Shown: one piece after another, positions 63,264 through 64,000 of the stretch
Numbering within the stretch: the first letter of the stretch is position 1
Layout of the letters: the number at the start of each line of letters is the position of its first letter
Origin: Vanrija pseudolonga
Taxonomy: Eukaryota; Basidiomycota; Tremellomycetes; Trichosporonales; Trichosporonaceae
Direction: 5' to 3'
NCBI RefSeq assembly: GCF_020906515.1
Contig: NC_085849.1
Location: 2,170,001-2,234,000, forward strand
DNA length: 64,000 nucleotides
Translations under genes and position numbers: made by a program
Notes under the pieces: model-generated
The model's input: only the letters and a program-made list of their open reading frames with translations
Database searches by the model: none
Told to the model about the DNA's origin: nothing

Positions 63264-64000
63264 TTACGCCATTTCCGTGATGGTGCCCGCAGCCACGGGC
63301 AGCGGGCGCTTGCCGTCCTCAATGTCATCCACCGCATCAATCGACCGCTTCCGTCCGTGAATGCTGAACGCGGTAGTGTCGGGGAACACGACCGACGCGC
63401 CAAACCCAGGCGTGCCCGGTCCGAGGCCAACGCTAATCTGCCCAATGTCGGGCATGGCGCCGCCGTTCTGGATCCACGACTGCAGGACCAACGCATACTG
63501 GTCGTCCGAGAGCCCAGTGCCCGCCAGAGGGTTCCCGCCGAGGTTCTCAATGTCCTGGTTGCCGTCCTGCCACTGCGCAGCGCCAGCCGCAACGGCATCG
63601 GCAATACCCTGGTCAGACAGCGGAGGCACGCCGAAACGCGGAACCTCGGTGCTGAGCTGGAGCGCCTTGAGATGGAACAGGTGCTTGTCCAAGATACCAA
63701 AGAGACCGAGCTTGGTGAAGGGTTTCGCGAGCACGTCGTTCATGCCCGACTTGAGGTACGAGTCGACGTCCTCTGTAAGATGTGTCAGCGCCAAGCAACC
63801 CCAACGCAACTCTAACCCCAGAGTCAGAGTCACACTCCACACTCACTCGTCTGCACATTCGACGTCATGGAAATGATCGGCGTGTACGTGTCAAATTGGC
63901 GGATAAGGGACGTCGCCTTGCGGCCGTCCATGCTTGGTCCGAAGAAGATGTCCATGAGAACCAAGTCGTACTTGGTCTTGTTCATCAACTCGACACCCTG
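63264..64000 (-). CDS. SKN7: SKN7-type response regulator transcription factor, 3' part
   Basis: C-terminal part of a SKN7-like factor: in fungi an HSF-type DNA-binding domain joined to a phospho-receiver that responds to osmotic, cell-wall and oxidative stress. Visible exons are 64000-63847 and 63772-63264, with a 74-nt intron (GTGAGT donor, CGCTGACACATCTTACAG acceptor); the gene continues beyond the window. The receiver contains TKYDLVLMDIFFGPSMDGRKATSLIRQFD with the phospho-acceptor Asp in LMDI, TPIISMTSNVQT with the conserved Thr/Ser, and MNDVLAKPFTKLGLF with the conserved Lys. The phrase MDGRKATSLIRQFD is characteristic of SKN7. A ~120-residue tail with GRKRSIDAVDDIEDGKRPLP follows. The DNA-binding domain should lie outside the window on the right; it cannot be checked here. 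Confidence 0.9.

Overview
The window looks like a nuclear chromosome segment of a GC-rich basidiomycete yeast. A tremellomycete, perhaps of the Trichosporonales, fits best, but this rests on gene content and style and not on a database match. Genes are split by many short introns, mostly 37-80 nt, with GTGAGT/GTGGGT/GTACGT donors and a CTGAC or CTAAC branch box close to a CAG acceptor. Leaders are CT-rich, genes lie on both strands with small gaps, and there are fungal hallmarks: a CPL1-domain secreted protein, a type I FAS on two genes, SKN7 and SAPS. Exon models were built by hand, and the reading frame is kept across every junction reported.

Layout. 0-17.6 kb: 3' part of PRO2 (+), an unknown Pro/Ala-rich protein (-), ARL8 with two very long introns and two microexons (-), an RBM39-type splicing factor (-), a TBC RabGAP (-), PEX16 (+), a DUF1764 protein (-) and a CECR5-type HAD hydrolase (+). 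17.9-31.8 kb: FAS1 (-) and FAS2 (+), diverging from a 1.6 kb shared promoter. The boundary between the subunits is not where it is in Saccharomyces: the acyl carrier protein and the segment after it are at the C-terminus of the beta subunit, and alpha starts just before the KR region. 32.2-48 kb: an aldo-keto reductase fused to a RidA domain (+), an unknown acidic protein (+), a CPL1-domain secreted protein (-), a SAPS-family phosphatase regulator (-), a TesB-type acyl-CoA thioesterase (-), TACO1/YebC (-), tRNA-Gly(GCC) (-) and a Thr/Gly-rich secreted protein (+) with a 79 bp pogo-like MITE in one intron. 48-64 kb: two long Ser-rich proteins of unknown function (+ and -) between gene-poor stretches, a GATA zinc-finger factor with a PAS-like region (-), a MED1-like Mediator subunit (-) and the 3' part of SKN7 (-), which leaves the window.

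How the genes relate. FAS1 and FAS2 form one complex and are placed for co-regulation. PEX16 and the thioesterase give the neighbourhood a loose lipid/peroxisome flavour, but nothing indicates a cluster beyond the FAS pair. The rest is housekeeping: proline synthesis, lysosomal/vesicle GTPase traffic, splicing, mitochondrial translation, phosphatase control, transcription and stress signalling. No CRISPR, prophage or autonomous transposon was seen. The most notable items are the relocated FAS subunit boundary, the intronic MITE, the unusual ARL8 gene architecture and the AKR-RidA fusion with an altered RidA active site.
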